Source: Impatiens glandulifera (taxonomy: Eukaryota; Streptophyta; Magnoliopsida; Ericales; Balsaminaceae). From it: a DNA stretch of 64,000 nucleotides. Positions 31,745 through 44,309 of this stretch are shown here, in pieces; positions within the stretch are counted from its first letter, which is position 1, and each line of letters begins with the position of its first letter. Position numbers and translations under genes: made by a program. Location: the NCBI RefSeq assembly GCF_907164915.1, contig NW_025919557.1, positions 124,001 through 188,000 on the forward strand. Reading direction: 5' to 3'. The notes below the pieces were generated by a model. That model was given only the letters and a program-made list of their open reading frames with translations, made no database searches and was not told where the DNA came from.

Positions 31745-34700
31745 TTCTTCGCTAAACCTAGAACTTCATCCTAGGAAGAGACAATGCGTTGTTCAATCAC
31801 TTTGTGCAGGTTGATTTTGAATGCATCAAGCATGAAGGATCGATCAAGATGCGGACACTAATTGAATCCATTGAAAAATATGGACTACCACATTTTCTCG
31901 ACGGACCGGCGATATACTATCAGGAGGTCGTTCACGAGTTCTTCGACAAAAAAAAATAGTGGACGACGCTATCAAGGAAAAGGTCAAGGAGGTAGAGCTT
32001 ACTATTTCCGAGAGCTTATTCGCAGGAGTTCTAAAACTTCCGACGAAAGGCCATGACTTCTCGAAGGCACTATCTCGCACCTCAACCTCCCAGCTTCAGA
32101 CGATACTTTCCGATACATATTTACCGGTACAGTTCAATGGAAAGAAGAAATCCCTAAAGTTTGTATACAGGGTTTTATGCGACATCACCTCTAAGGCGCT
32201 TCATGCAAAAGGGAAAATTTTTGACAACATCACTCGGTCAAAGTTCGACATGATGGGTGCTGTCATGAGAGGTGACTAAATCAACTGGGGCGCATTCTCT
32301 TCGGCATTCTATGTGAAATGGTCACTCCTGAGTCTACCGGGAGTCTCGGCTAGGCATTGCAGATTGGGAAGATCCTCACTAATCTGAAAATTCCTACCGG
32401 TCCAGATACCCCACTTCCTCACTACAAAATCCTAAACTCTGTTAGTACAGGGAGATACTTTGTTAGGCGAGCAAGGCTAAAGGGTCCATGTCCGAAGTAC
32501 CCGTCAAATGACCAACTGTTAAAGGAGCAGCTAGCGAAGAAAATGATGTCGGGTCTAGGCTTCCTAAACTGGTCGATCGAACGGAATCTCTTCAAAAACT
32601 TTGGGATGTTGTTGAATCTACCGCTAGCATTGGTAACCGGGTCGTGACTAAACGAAAGAAATCTGGTGGGACTTCCTCAGCACAAGAGATAAACGAACCT
32701 GAGGTAAATATTCAAACTTCGCCTACTAATAATGTTACGACTACTTCTCAAAGAGACACTCCTATACTACCAATTGAGCTTGCAGTCTTAGAAGCTCAAC
32801 TGGTGGTATCATATATTATACACCAAGTTGTTATTGAAACCGATCGGATGGATGAAACCGACCAGTTAAATGTTGTTAATGAGACCGGTCGGATGGTTGA
32901 AACCAAACAGATATATATTATTGATGAAGCAAGGAAGATGGCCGAAACCGATCACAATAATGCTGACAAAACAGATCGGTCATCTCCACCTAAAACCGAT
33001 CAGTCCAAAATGCCTGAAACCGGTCATCCAGAAATAACCGCTACAGATCAAACAAAAGAAGGAAATTAGGAGATAATCCTAATTAAAATCGAGAATAGTC
33101 CTATCTTAAATGAGATGACGGTCGAATCGGTCGTTCCAATCGTTGATGAAATACAATATCCTCGTAAAGACAATGAAGAGGCTGAGAAAATTGTTACCCT
33201 CATCCTTAAAGAGGTTGAACAAAAAGCGAGTGAGACTATTGACGTATTCTATGTGTGGGCGAACGCAAGGATGGAGGTGAGTTTCAACGAGGTTCTCCCT
33301 AAAGTTCCAGAAGAGAACAATTGGTCTTCTCTCCTGGATTTACAACAAGTGATATTCTCTTTAACAAAAACTACATATATACCCGAGGCATTGACAAGGA
33401 GTAATCTGGTTGAAGCAAATGCCATAAGGAGAGCGTTGTTGCCAATTATCGAGAAATGGGAAGTGGATCTCAATCTAAACGACGACACAACAAAAGTGGA
33501 TAGAAATGTTTTTGAACTACTAAAGGTTGTTATGGAGGAACTTTTTTCCACTATCTCCAAGTTTGAAGGAATGCATGTCACTACTGTAGGAAAACCGAAA
33601 TCTGTACCGGTTGAAGAAAAGCACACTATCCAAGGTGAGACTCAAACCGTTGGAGTTGTGAGGCCAACATTTGAGAAGGATCAATCATCTAAACCCACAT
33701 GGACCCCATCAGAAGAACGAGAGTTATTCGATAAATATGATGTCCATGGTCCGTGTGCTAAAGAAAACTCTTTATACCTCGGACTAGGCAAAAAGAGATA
33801 TAATGAGATAGCCGAACAACGTCGAATCGAATCAGAGGAAGAACATGGATCCAAGGATGAAAATGGGAAGGATACTGCCAATTCCATCCCATCACTAACC
33901 AGAAATGAAACTGCCAAATCATCATCGGGTAAGTCTTCTAATCACAATAAAACAAGAGATAATAACATTGAAAGACCGGCCTGCACGAAAATATCTCTTC
34001 ATGTCAGTTCTCATGGGGCACTTCCTTTACAATCCCTCGCTCTCGGCTCATCTCGACCCTCTTCTGAAGAACTACTAAGGGTGAACATTGAGCAGTTGAT
34101 CTAAAAGGCTCTAGCCCCATGGCAAGCATCCATGGAAGCCCAAATAACCGAAGCACTTAGAGAGCGGGCATCTTCATCAAGGTCCCACAATCAAAAATTG
34201 GCACAAGTATGGGAGGAAGTAGGCAGGATACATCCTATTATCTCTAAAACATTCGTTGAACTCATGTCATCACAACTCCATGAACTGGTTAAGTCTCATA
34301 GTGTTGCCGATGCTGAAAAGTTGAGGGAGCATGAAGAGGCTGTCTGTTGAATTCAAGAAGAGGAAGATGAGAATGCTAAGGCTACTAAAAGGGCCAATGA
34401 AGAAGCCGCACGAAAACTCCAGGAGAAAATTAATAAAGAAACAGTCGTGCAAGCACCTACCGCCAAGAAGCCTAGAGCGGCTAAATGAAAAAGAACCAAA
34501 AAGTCTGTGGCAGCGGAAACTGAACAACCGGTAAATGCACAACCGGAGACTGAAAATCCGGAGACTGAAAAATCGGACGATGTTGAAGAAGAAGATGAAA
34601 TCCCGTTGATTCAAAGGGGAAGACGTGCCACATCCGAGCCTCAACTGGAAGTTCTACCTTCAGAGGTTGTTCCACAAAGTGCTCGGTCAAACCGAAGATT

Positions 34701-34776
34701 ACGTCGAGTTGGTGGGAGCTCCATTCACAATGATCATCCAAGTGAAAGAAATTTCGAAACTAACATTGCTGGTTAA
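31745..34776 (+). pseudogene. Extra-ORF family, near full-length copy iii of an LTR element
   Basis: The N-terminal part reads VQVDFECIKHEGS, then LPHFLDGPAIYYQEVVHEFF. A frameshift at the A-run 31,949-31,958 follows, then an open stretch to 32,277 (ISESLFAGVLKLPTKGHDFS) with INWG retained after a TAA. From 32,644 to 34,776 one frame is kept with four stops (about 33,067, 34,102, 34,348 and 34,483). It encodes a KRKKSGG basic start, a Thr/Asp-rich linker with repeated ETD/TDQ words (32,850-33,050), a 329-codon open block, a coiled coil (34,132-34,480), a basic cluster and an acidic DDVEEEDE tail. This tail layout matches 2-973. The whole precedes a polypurine tract and LTR, so I take it as the element's extra, envelope-position ORF. 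Confidence 0.65.
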
Positions 34777-35204
34777 CCGACTCTGGGCTTCATAAACAGA
34801 TGAATGGCAGAAGACCTCTCCCAACCGATCTCAAAAATGAAAGGAGGGAAACACTAAATCTTAATTTTCAATCTAATTTTTTTACTTACTATGTCGCTAC
34901 TTTCTGAGTTTTTGGAACTGAAACAATCTGATTTATGTTTTCATAACTCCTTCTATTATATCCATTAAACATAAGTTCATCATAATTAATTTGTTTTTTA
35001 AAATACTGGTTTCGATAATATTAAGAGTTAAGACAAACAAAAAAGGAAAAATTAAAAGATATATTTTTCATAAAAATAAACTGTCTTTGATAATTTATTC
35101 TAAAATATCAAAGAGGGAGAAATTGTTAAAAAGTAAAATAACTTAAGCGGTCAACGATTACAAGGTTTTGAATATTTAACTTAAATAATAAAAAAGGGAG
35201 AAAT
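34777..35204 (+). other. 3' untranslated part and two polypurine-tract motifs
   Basis: After the extra ORF there is AT-rich sequence. Two tract motifs follow: aaagagggagaaat before TGTTAAAA (TG at 35,124) and aaaaaagggagaaat before TGATAG (TG at 35,205). The duplication mirrors 1090-1312. Confidence 0.65.
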
Positions 35205-36655
35205 TGATAGATAAATTATATAAATAATTAGTAAGTAATTATTGAAATGAACTTAACCAAATCCATCGTTTGTGAAAGATAAAAGGAATCCGGAAAGCCA
35301 AGAAGTTTAGAAATACAGGAATCAGTAAAACAAAAACTGGTATTCTATTCCTTCGGTTTTACAAAGCTCTATTTTGCTCGGATATCTATCAAAGAGGAAC
35401 AACCGGTTACATATTCGGATTCGGTGAAAGAAATCGGTTTTACCGATTTGCAGGTTGTTCGGTAAAATTATTAGCAATATGTCAAAAACCGGAATTAGTA
35501 GTAATTGGCTCAGTAATAAGAAATCGGTTTTACCGCTCAATTAACTGACCGGTAAAAATATCGGATATATGTTATGAAGAGGAATCGGTAAACCGACCAG
35601 TGGTTTAACCGGTAATATCTTTGGTTTTACAAAGGCTGCGCAATTGGTTTCTTCAATCGGCTATATGATCGGTTTGGTTGAAGAATTTGGTTTTACCGCT
35701 CAATAAGATCGGTAAAACTAATTAGTTACTCTCAGAGAAGAATCGGTAATTCTTTCGGTAAAATCCTTGTCTAGTAAATTATTTCGGTAATTTATTTGGT
35801 AAAATCTTTGGTTCTTATACAAGACACAAAATCGGTAAAATCCACGCAACATTAACTTCACCGGTTATTTATAAAAAGGGTAGATCGGTAAAATGATTGG
35901 TAGTTTAATCGGTCAGATCCAAGAGGTAGAATCGGTTTTATGCTAAGAAAGATTTATACTGAGAGCAGCCAACAGTTTCCCTTTTAGTGCAACACAGAAC
36001 ATTTCAGGTTATTACAGAAGGAAGCCTTCATATGTCACACTATTCCACTAACATTTTAATATAATTTTGATGAAACATCTTTTGGGAAGAAGAAGCCTGG
36101 TAAAGAAGATCAGATGGTCATTTTGTTATAGGTCCAACACAACCTTTTTAGAGCAGATATCTCTCACACTACCCCAAATATCCAAATCATTAGATGGAAA
36201 ATCTGCATGATGATCTACTCCTCAAAAATCATTAACTCATTTAATGGCCATGTTGACTTCTTATTAAAGAAAATCATTTGATATCCCAAGAATGTACTAC
36301 AACATTCCTCAACCAATTAGACCCAAGAGACGATGTACTATCAAGGAAATATATCCGTTGAAGAATAAAAATATGACCGTTGTCATATTCCTATTTAAGA
36401 GAACTCAACCGGATAAACCACCTTTTGAAAATGGTACGACCTTCTACGATAACATTTTGTTCAATCTTTCAAACTTGCTAACGTTCACATATTGCTTAAA
36501 GTTTTCAAATCAGTGTGTGTTAGAATTTCATGTGTATTACAAGTTCATCTATTATGTGTGAGTAGTGAGTGTTGTAAGTTGATAGAATCTGTTTCTGTGC
36601 AACAGAGTGAGCGTAGTGAGAAGTCGAAAACGAGCAGTAAATAAGCCTCAAGTAT
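35205..36655 (+). mobile_element. LTR of the second SIRE-like element, 3'-truncated
   Basis: It starts TGATAGAT directly after a purine tract. U3 (35,330-35,940) is rich in the self-complementary word CGGTTTTACCG and related GGTAAA words. A TATA-like box (TATTTAAG, 36,392-36,399) follows the 20-base element also found in the LTR at 1313. The end is lost: near 36,655 the sequence changes to LINE. It differs widely from the 1313-2623 LTR outside the core promoter. The short open frame at 36,292-36,561 lies across the promoter and is not a gene. Confidence 0.7.
36370..36399 (+). promoter_or_regulatory. LTR core promoter, second element
   Basis: The 20-base AATATG-N8-CATATT element (36,370-36,389) differs by one base from that at 1941-1960. 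It is followed by TATTTAAG at 36,392. Spacing to the TATA box is 3 rather than 6 bases. Confidence 0.6.
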
Positions 36656-36659
36656 TCGA

Positions 36660-37065
36660 CATATTGTCATGAAGTGTTACTTTGGGGAGGTTGTGTATCA
36701 AACATGGATGGAAAGAAACGCTAGAGTCTTTTTAATGACTATGAGAAACGAGGTGCAAGTTTGGAATGATATCATCTTTGATGACAACAAATCTCTAATA
36801 CATACATTAAGGCATATTATAATCACTTCGGAGAACTGGATGCTTTGTCGATAATGAGGGAATATATTTGAAAAAGTCACTGATTTATGTTTGTATAAGA
36901 CGAGTTAGTGGACTTTTGTTATTTGTAGTTTGTATTTATTTATTACTCTTTTTTCTTTAAAATCAAATTAGTGTTTGTCTAGTTTGTTTCAAAAAGTCGT
37001 GTCGATTTTTCTCATTTTTGGGGTGTTTAATGAAATGGCAAAATTTCCGTTTTAAAAAAATTAAT
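36660..37065 (+). mobile_element. 5'-truncated LINE, 3' end only
   Basis: The first 195 bases encode the last part of a plant LINE ORF2 (VVYQTWMERNARVF, then VQVWNDIIFD), ending at the TAA of 36,852. A 3' untranslated region follows and ends in 'gtttaatgaaatggcaaaat' plus a short A-run at about 37,055, typical of plant L1 3' ends. Truncation at the 5' side within an LTR is the usual outcome of target-primed reverse transcription. Confidence 0.75.
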
Positions 37066-37899
37066 CTTGTTAAACTCAAAACTATGTCCCTCATCTAACA
37101 TTATATTTAACAATTTTCATTTTGTTTAAGAAAATAATTTAAGTAAAAAAGGCAACAAATCACAAAGTTTCTTTAAAGACAAATTAAACAACAAAATAGT
37201 TCAAAAAAATGTAAATATAAAACAAAAACACGAAACAAATATAAATTAATTTATATCCCTTTAAAGAGTCGAAACAAATTACAAAACTATTTTTTTTTTT
37301 AAATTGTCGACGAGAGTATGAATTATTGAGTTTAAAGTATGGGTGTAAATGAGTCGAGCCGCTCGTGAGCTGCTTGGTACAAGTTTGATTCGAGTTCGAT
37401 AAAAATCTAATTCGAGCCATGCTCGAGCCAACTCGTTTAAGATTCGAGCCGAATTCGAGCTTAGACAAGATTCATCAAGTTTTTCGAGCCTAATCATATA
37501 ATTTTTTATTATATTTTATTTTTTAATCAAAATTTGTAACATACCCATAAGACTATCTATGTGCTTATTACTTATTGGCCTCCCCAAAATCCAATTATCC
37601 ACATAATCCTATTTTCTATCTTATTTTTCAAATTCCAAATCTTCCTATGACTCTTTGAATGATTTGATTGTTCATATTCATCTCTTGTTCAAATCTATCT
37701 AATATGTACATCGAAAATTGGTTCTTAGTAATAAAATATACTATAAAACTTAAAATTTAAAATTATATTCTAGTCAATCAAAATCTTTATATTAATTTTA
37801 CAATTTTATCATATAAAACTTGTCATCAATTTTAAATTCAAGATGTGTCAAATTAACAATTAATTTGTTGATTTATGCAAGATTAATCCTCGTACCAAG
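37066..37899. other. AT-rich interval with a TCGAGCC-rich repeat
   Basis: At 37,338-37,500 GGGTGTAAATGAGTCGAGCC and further TCGAGCC and TTCGAG words match the ends of common plant hAT-like repeats. The overlapping reverse open frames are produced by this repeat. The remainder shows nothing recognisable. Confidence 0.45.
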
Positions 37900-38700
37900 T
37901 GTTGGAATTTATTAGGTTTTAAACGGAATTTTAGATCTAAATCTAACACATAATCTCATGATCTATATACTAAATTTATAAGATCGTTAATGTGTATTGT
38001 TCATAGAAAATAAATATAAATGTTGATACGTGAATTGGTTCAGTCTATTGGTAACAAAGAAGATAAGAACCTCACATTTGCTCCTCTAATTAGTTCACAT
38101 GAGGTCAATTAGACCTTCTTGTCTTCAACTGCTATAACGAATGAAAAAGGGTAACAAGCACTATTTCTTGGTTGGAAAGATTGTAATCTCAAGTAACTTA
38201 TAATATTTTTGAAAAGTTATTATATTTGTACTTCACAAATATTTAAAATAAGTAATTGTGTTGAGTCGCACTTTTTGTTCGTCTCACGTCGTTAGAAGGT
38301 TTTAACAAGGTTTTAACCTTTTTATTATATGAATAGGATAAAGAATATTTAAGGATAGAAGATCCAAAATATTATAATCCTTCCTTAATTAATATTTTTT
38401 AATAATATATTATTTTATAAATAAATAATAATTTTCTTTGTATCTTAACACTATAATTAAACTATTTAATTATATATATATATTATTTCATAAATAAATA
38501 TTATATTTACTAATATTAAACCATCATTTTCATTAATCTAATCCGTTAATTCTGAGTATGGAATCAATCTACCCAATTATAATAGCTATATATTAATCAT
38601 AATTTTTTTTTTCTTTTAGAAAATTTCTATTACTTTTAAAATAGTTTGATTAAATTATCTTAAATAAATAATTGTCTTATCTAAAATTAGTGACACATTA
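37900..38700 (+). other. Possible copia solo LTR fragment and AT-rich DNA
   Basis: TGTTGGAATTTATTAGG at 37,900 resembles the start of many plant copia LTRs. No matching end, TATA box or target duplication is identified, so this is weak. 38,390-38,700 is simple A/T sequence. Confidence 0.25.
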
Positions 38701-39769
38701 AATTAAAGAGAATAATCTATTTAACTGTATATATGTAAAAGATCAAAAGTGACTAATAAAGAAGACATCACTCATGTTTAAAAGATATACAAAGGAATAG
38801 CTAATTTTGCCAAAATTCTACTTCCAATATCATTCTTATTTGAATTTATGGATTTTGAATTTACAAAGGATAAAACACACGTTAATGGATCAAAAATTTC
38901 TACGAACTTTTTAAAATTTCAAAGGTTATATATTTATAAATTACCAATGGAATTGTCAAAAATTATTACAACAAGAGAAATTATGATAAAATTAAGATTG
39001 CGTAATAATGACCAATTAGAATTCACCACGTGCCATTTTTTTCTCAAATCCTACATTTAACCAACTTAGAATAGTTTGTGTAGAAAGAGTTGATACTTAA
39101 GAAAAAAAATAATACAAATTTTATTCACACGTAAACATTTTAAATTAAAGTGGTGATTATAAGTGTGACTGGTTAAAAAAACACTTATTGGGAATAAAGC
39201 ACGTTATATTAGCAAACAGTGAGGACAAGTTAGTGACTAATAGCTTAGACATACTAGAGATATATTAATCTTGAACTTTTTAACTTAAGATTTTAATATT
39301 GTGATAAATTAATCTTTGCTTTGTTGGTGTAGATTAAATTAGAGTTAGTTGTTAGAATATTCATAATTTTCCAGTCACCTAAGTAAAACAAGTATATTGG
39401 ATGATTTTGGATTTTATGAAGCATGCCAAAAAATTATACAAGAGAAGAAAGTGAAGCAACAACAATTCCAGATAAGGATTTGCCTCCAAAAAATTTCTTT
39501 TTAGTTGTATATATGTAAAAAATATCAAAAGTGGCTAAGAAAGAAGACATCAAGAGGCTAATATTGCCAAAACTCTACTCATTAACTAATACAATATCAT
39601 TCTTATTTTTGGAAAAAACGACTTAGCATCATTTCATTCAAAATTCTCAAAAATGTGAAAAAAACCACGAGTTTAAGAGATTATTCTAGACAGGCTTAGA
39701 ATTATTTTGAAGTCGTATCATTCTGAAGAAAAGCTAAAAAGCTAAAAACATAAATGAATTAACTAATTA

Positions 39770-40410
39770 CAATGTATTCAATTCTAGTGAGATTAAAAAA
39801 CAGTAAATTCCAGTTCCTGCAGATATTCAAGTTCTGCTCCTTGCTTGGAATTTTTCTCCACGTTCCCGCAGAGCGCTACAATCTGATACAATATTGTTCC
39901 ATAACTCTTCAACGCTCCTGCGGGTTCTACCATATACCCTTGCTTTCCGTTCTTGACAAATGTTATACACCACTCCTCTAAAGTCGCACTTCAACACGCT
40001 TGTTGCAAATCTATTTCCCTTGGCTTTGAGTAGTGTCGCTTCTTTGATTTCATTCCATTCGCACATGAAACTGATCCGCTTCAGGATTTTATAGAATCTG
40101 CCTCAAAGCTCCGAAGTAATACAGAAGCTCCAAAATAGGTGATCTATGGTTTCTTCATTTCCTCTACATAGAAGACAAATCGCATCTGGGATGCTCATAT
40201 ATTTCCTAATACAAACCTGAGTGCTGAGTCTTATCAGAAGGCGAGCCATAAGATGAACTGGTATCGATGGATAATCTTAGTTGACCTTACAAGAGAAGCC
40301 TCATTCTACTTTCTGCGCTTTTTCTGGGTTACCTCCCACATTTTCTTAGATACCAGCTTCCCATTGTCCTTATCTTTCCATTCATGAATATCTGGTCTGT
40401 TGTATAGTTG
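39770..40410 (-). mobile_element. LINE ORF2 C-terminal fragment
   Basis: The reverse strand encodes a zf-RVT zinc-finger region: LMARLLIRLSTQVCIRKYMS, then ICLLCRGNEETIDHLFWSFC, giving a CxxC and HxxxxxC set. This is followed by an open frame at 40,066-39,827 (KGNRFATSVLKCDFRGVVYN, QERKARVYG), the usual end of plant LINE ORF2. A TAA within the zinc-finger part and a break before the last block show decay. It differs from the forward LINE end at 36,660. Confidence 0.75.
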
Positions 40411-40503
40411 TCAATATTATTCTTATTTGAATTTATGGATTTTGAGTTTGCAAAGATAAAATACACGTTAATGAGTTGTCAACAATTATTACAATAAAAG
40501 AAA

Positions 40504-40528
40504 TATATATATATATATATATATAATG
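40504..40528. repeat. (TA)n microsatellite
   Basis: An uninterrupted run of TA dinucleotides. Another is at about 54,963-54,983. Confidence 0.9.
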
Positions 40529-42490
40529 CTTAAGTTTAAAAAATGTTAGATTTGCGGGTCCTCGCACCACAACGCACGACCCATTTTATGAGACAAAATA
40601 GATCAGGTTAAGAAATTTGTTAACTCGGGAATATAACAAACATATTATAAAATAATATAGTCACCATAAAAAATTATATTAAAGGAGATAAAGAAATTCT
40701 TTTTTAAATTTAGTATCCATATTTAACAAATTGATTTTAAAATAATTTTTTTAACTTTGGTTAAAATATATATTTTTATCTTTTCTCTATAATATATGCA
40801 TCTTTATGTTAACTTTTTTTTTAATTTAAATAGGATAAAATACACGTTAATGGATAAGAAATTTCTAAGAACTTCTTCAAATTCCAAATTTGTAATAAGA
40901 AAAATTATGATAAAATTAAGATTTTAATTTAATTTTAAAGAAGGTATAACAATGACTAATTAGAAGGTGGCTACGTGTAATTTTATCTTAATATTCTTTC
41001 TCAAATCCTAGGTTTAACCTACTTAGAGTTAGAGTAGTTTGATACTTAAAGAAATAAAATATTATGAACTTTATTCTCATTTAAACATTTTAAATTATAG
41101 TAGGAATAATAACAGTTACATAAATCAACGTGTTCCAAATATGAACGGGATAAACAATTTATCGAAAAAACTTAGTGGGACTAACACACGATATATTAAC
41201 AAGCAATGAAGACAAATCAGTGACTCTTAGTCGAGACACACAAAAGGTACAGTAATCTTGAATATTTTCACTTATGTAATCAATGAATCTTTGTTTGGTT
41301 TGTGTAGGTTAAATTGGAATAAGGGGTTGAAATACTCAATATTTTCAAGAGTCATATGTATATTGGATGATTTTGAATTTTATAAAGCCCACCATAAAAT
41401 TATACAAGGGAAAAAGCTAAACAACAAGAGTTCTATAAAAGTGTATTCCTCCAACCATTGTCTTATTCAAAATTAGTTATTACACATTAAATTAAATTTA
41501 ATTAAATTATATATTTATTAATTTATATACAATATAAAATCAAAAACAAGAATTTTTTTAGTTTTATATATATATATATGTAAAAGATCAAAAGTTGCTA
41601 AGAAACAAGACATCACTCATGCTTCCAAGATATACAAATAAATACAATATAGGATAATATTTCCAAAACTCCACTAGGTAAGAAAATATCATTCTTATTT
41701 GAAATTATGGATTTTGAATTTTCAAAGGATAAAATACACGTTAATGGATAATAAATTTCTAAGAACTTCTTAAAATTTCAAAGATTATATATTTATAAAT
41801 TACCAATGGAATTGTCAACAATCATTGCAAGAAGAGAAATTACGATAAAACTAAGATTGCAATTTATTTTTAGACAATGCATAACACTAACCAATTAGAA
41901 GTTGACCACATGTCAATTTTATCTTAATATTCTTTTTCAAATCTTATGTTTAACCTATTTATAGTAGTTTGTGCGACAAGAGTTAGTTATTTAAGAAAAA
42001 AAATATTATGAATTTGTTCCATTATCTATGGGTCTACTAGAGCTACCACTTCGATCAATTAGTTTACATTATTGAGTTCGCTTGCAAACAAAACTTATCC
42101 TCTCATTGCCTCCCTTAAATAATTTCCTTTCGTTTATTTCCCGTTGGTCGAGTTTGAAACCATCCGAGAAGCCGGGACATGGTAAAAGATCAACAAGTAT
42201 GTGTAAACAGAGACGGCTATTATTCTCACTTAAATATTTTAAATTTATGTAGGGATTATAACGGTGACTTGTTCAACATAAATCACTGAGTCCCAAATAT
42301 GAACGGGATAAATAGTTGATTGGTAGTCGATCATATTTTAAGCAATTTATCAAAAACGCTTAATGGTGCTTTAAACGTTATATTAGAAAACAACTAATAG
42401 CTGAGACACATAAGAAGTATAGTAATCTTGAATATTTTAACTTCTGATTTTAATATCGCAATCAATGAATATTTGTTTGGTTGGATTGAT

Positions 42491-43142
42491 AAATGAATTT
42501 ATTATGATCATTTAATTTCCAGCTATATATATTTCATAATTTTGGATCTCTTCAAAATATCTCACATCTCTTCTTCATGAATTTATTATCATTTTGGATC
42601 TCGAAAATATTTTTTCTTTATTTTACTGAGTGTTATTCGAGTTCTTCACTCAATTAAGAGTTTTTTGAGTTCTTAAATTAATATATTTTCTTGAAATAGA
42701 TAATCAATTTAGGTACTTTGTCAAGTTCTAGTAATAAATCAATGTTAGATTGATTGTACCCTAGAAAATAATCATTTGCGATAAACTCTTGTACAATGAG
42801 AGATGGTAGAATTTAAAAGGAATTGTGTTAATCACATGCCTCGAATCAACCTCTCAAATCGATGATTTCATTCCTTGTACATATTACCATTATTTTGAAA
42901 ACTGTTTCGGTCATTAACTCGATTTTCTAGGCGATCTTCGGTCCGACCGTTCCAATCGGTTGAACCGGATTTAAATATTTTTTAAAGTAAATTTAAATAT
43001 ATTTGTACATAAATTATATATAATAATTTAGACATATGACAAATAATCAAACACATGCTAATTAAACTCAAATTAATATTATACCAAATGATTACAGACT
43101 TTACTATATGACTTCAAATTTCTTTCTACACAACAATCATCT
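42491..43142. other. Unassigned interval before the duplication breakpoint
   Basis: The interval is mostly AT-rich. At 42,890-42,970 'ttcggtcattaactcg' and 'ccaatcggttgaaccgg' resemble a common plant repeat of CCGGTT/GAACCGG words. The junction to copy B falls at about 43,143 (aatcatcttatctaacc). Confidence 0.45.
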
Positions 43143-43207
43143 TATCTAACCTAGAACACGGAGAGTTCATTACGCCAAGAAATCTTGATGCGCTTAATAT
43201 TTATTAT
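43143..43207 (+). pseudogene. Gypsy integrase tail, copy B
   Basis: Only the last 20 or so codons (NLEHGEFITPRNLDALNIYY) are present, cut at the duplication breakpoint. The noncoding 3' region follows to about 44,309, including the two-copy repeat of about 130 bp at 43,880-44,140. Confidence 0.75.
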
Positions 43208-44309
43208 GTATAATATCAAGCATGTCAAGAACAGTTTTAAGCTCAACCTTGAAAGAAGCTTATCTCAACATAATCAAATCTCAAGTTTTGTATTACTTGG
43301 AACATGGACAAAGAACTCATGTCCGAACTACGGAGACCTGATTCTTCTTATTAAAAAAAGGATAGAAGATACGTAGGCAATCTTCATATTTGCGGGCCCA
43401 TTCTAACTTACATAAATAAAACTCCCAGTCCCTTCCTCAAGAGAAAAAAAAATCTTTTGAGAAAGAAAGAAACCTTTATCTCATTCTAGAGCCGATGTTT
43501 CGGATTTTAGGAAATAAGTAGGGGAAAACCCAAGAGAATCACTTCCTTATGAGTCATATTATCATAAACAAAATCGAATATTTCACAATAAACCCGATTC
43601 AAGAGATATTAGTCATAAGATATTTTTTCGTTTGTAGGCGATTATCCTAAGAGTAACACTCCATCGAATGTTTTTGAGGAAAAAGAACCTAAATAAACCT
43701 CATAAAAGCAAGGCCTAGATTTCCAAATTGAGAAAGAACACCTCATCGTTGCGTTAGTTAAAGAATGAGAGGTTTGAAACTCATTCTTAAGGAAGAAAAA
43801 ACCAAAAAATTATAAATTCCAATAAGAGAATAAGAATAAACTCCGAAAATCTCTAAAGAATTGAGAAATGTACCTGTGTTAGTTGAGGTATTGAAATTAC
43901 CATTCATGCTCACTCAAACTCGAGTCTTGATTGATACGATAAGAACATTATGTACTAATTCTACCATATAAACTTCGGGAATGAAAAAAGAAAATGGCTC
44001 AAGTGGTTGAGGTATTGAAATCACCATTCGTTGTCTATCTAAGATCTGAATCATGATTACATATAAAAATAGAAATGATGTACCGATTCTACCAGATATA
44101 CCCGCGAGCCAATAAAAGAAAAATGTCATATAAAAAACCAAAGAAGAAAGTCAAATTCCTCTCCAAAATATCTTGCGATGAGTTAAACTTTCAAGAAATG
44201 TGGTTTCGGGTCGAGCAACCAAAAATAAGTTGCACTCCTTTATCAAAAGTTCAAGGTGTTGGTCGCCTTCCTAAAAGGTTATGATCATGGATAATTCTTT
44301 GTACACGAG

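Larger units (their letters stand above)
38700..42490 (+). repeat. Three or four diverged copies of a noncoding repeat
   Basis: The same sequence of landmarks recurs: 'atatatgtaaaagatcaaaa', then 'aagacatcactcatg', 'atcattcttatttgaa', 'acacgttaatgga', 'ttaccaatggaattgtcaa' and 'tatattggatgattttg'. Copies start at about 38,725, 39,505 (partial), 40,415 (partial start) and 41,565. They share order and orientation but vary in length (roughly 0.8-1.1 kb) and content. The second is interrupted by a reverse LINE fragment. No coding capacity is evident. About 200 bases at 42,013-42,215 in the last copy are unrelated. Confidence 0.7.

Noticed and set aside
33249..33917. Reverse open frames opposite the extra ORF
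   Set aside because: They are antisense shadows of the forward coding frame (33,115-34,104), which has the recognisable composition.
36292..36561. Forward open frame of 89 codons in the second LTR
   Set aside because: It crosses the LTR core promoter and shows no protein features.
37184..37497. Overlapping reverse open frames
   Set aside because: They arise from TCGAGCC-rich repeat sequence of a hAT-like element.
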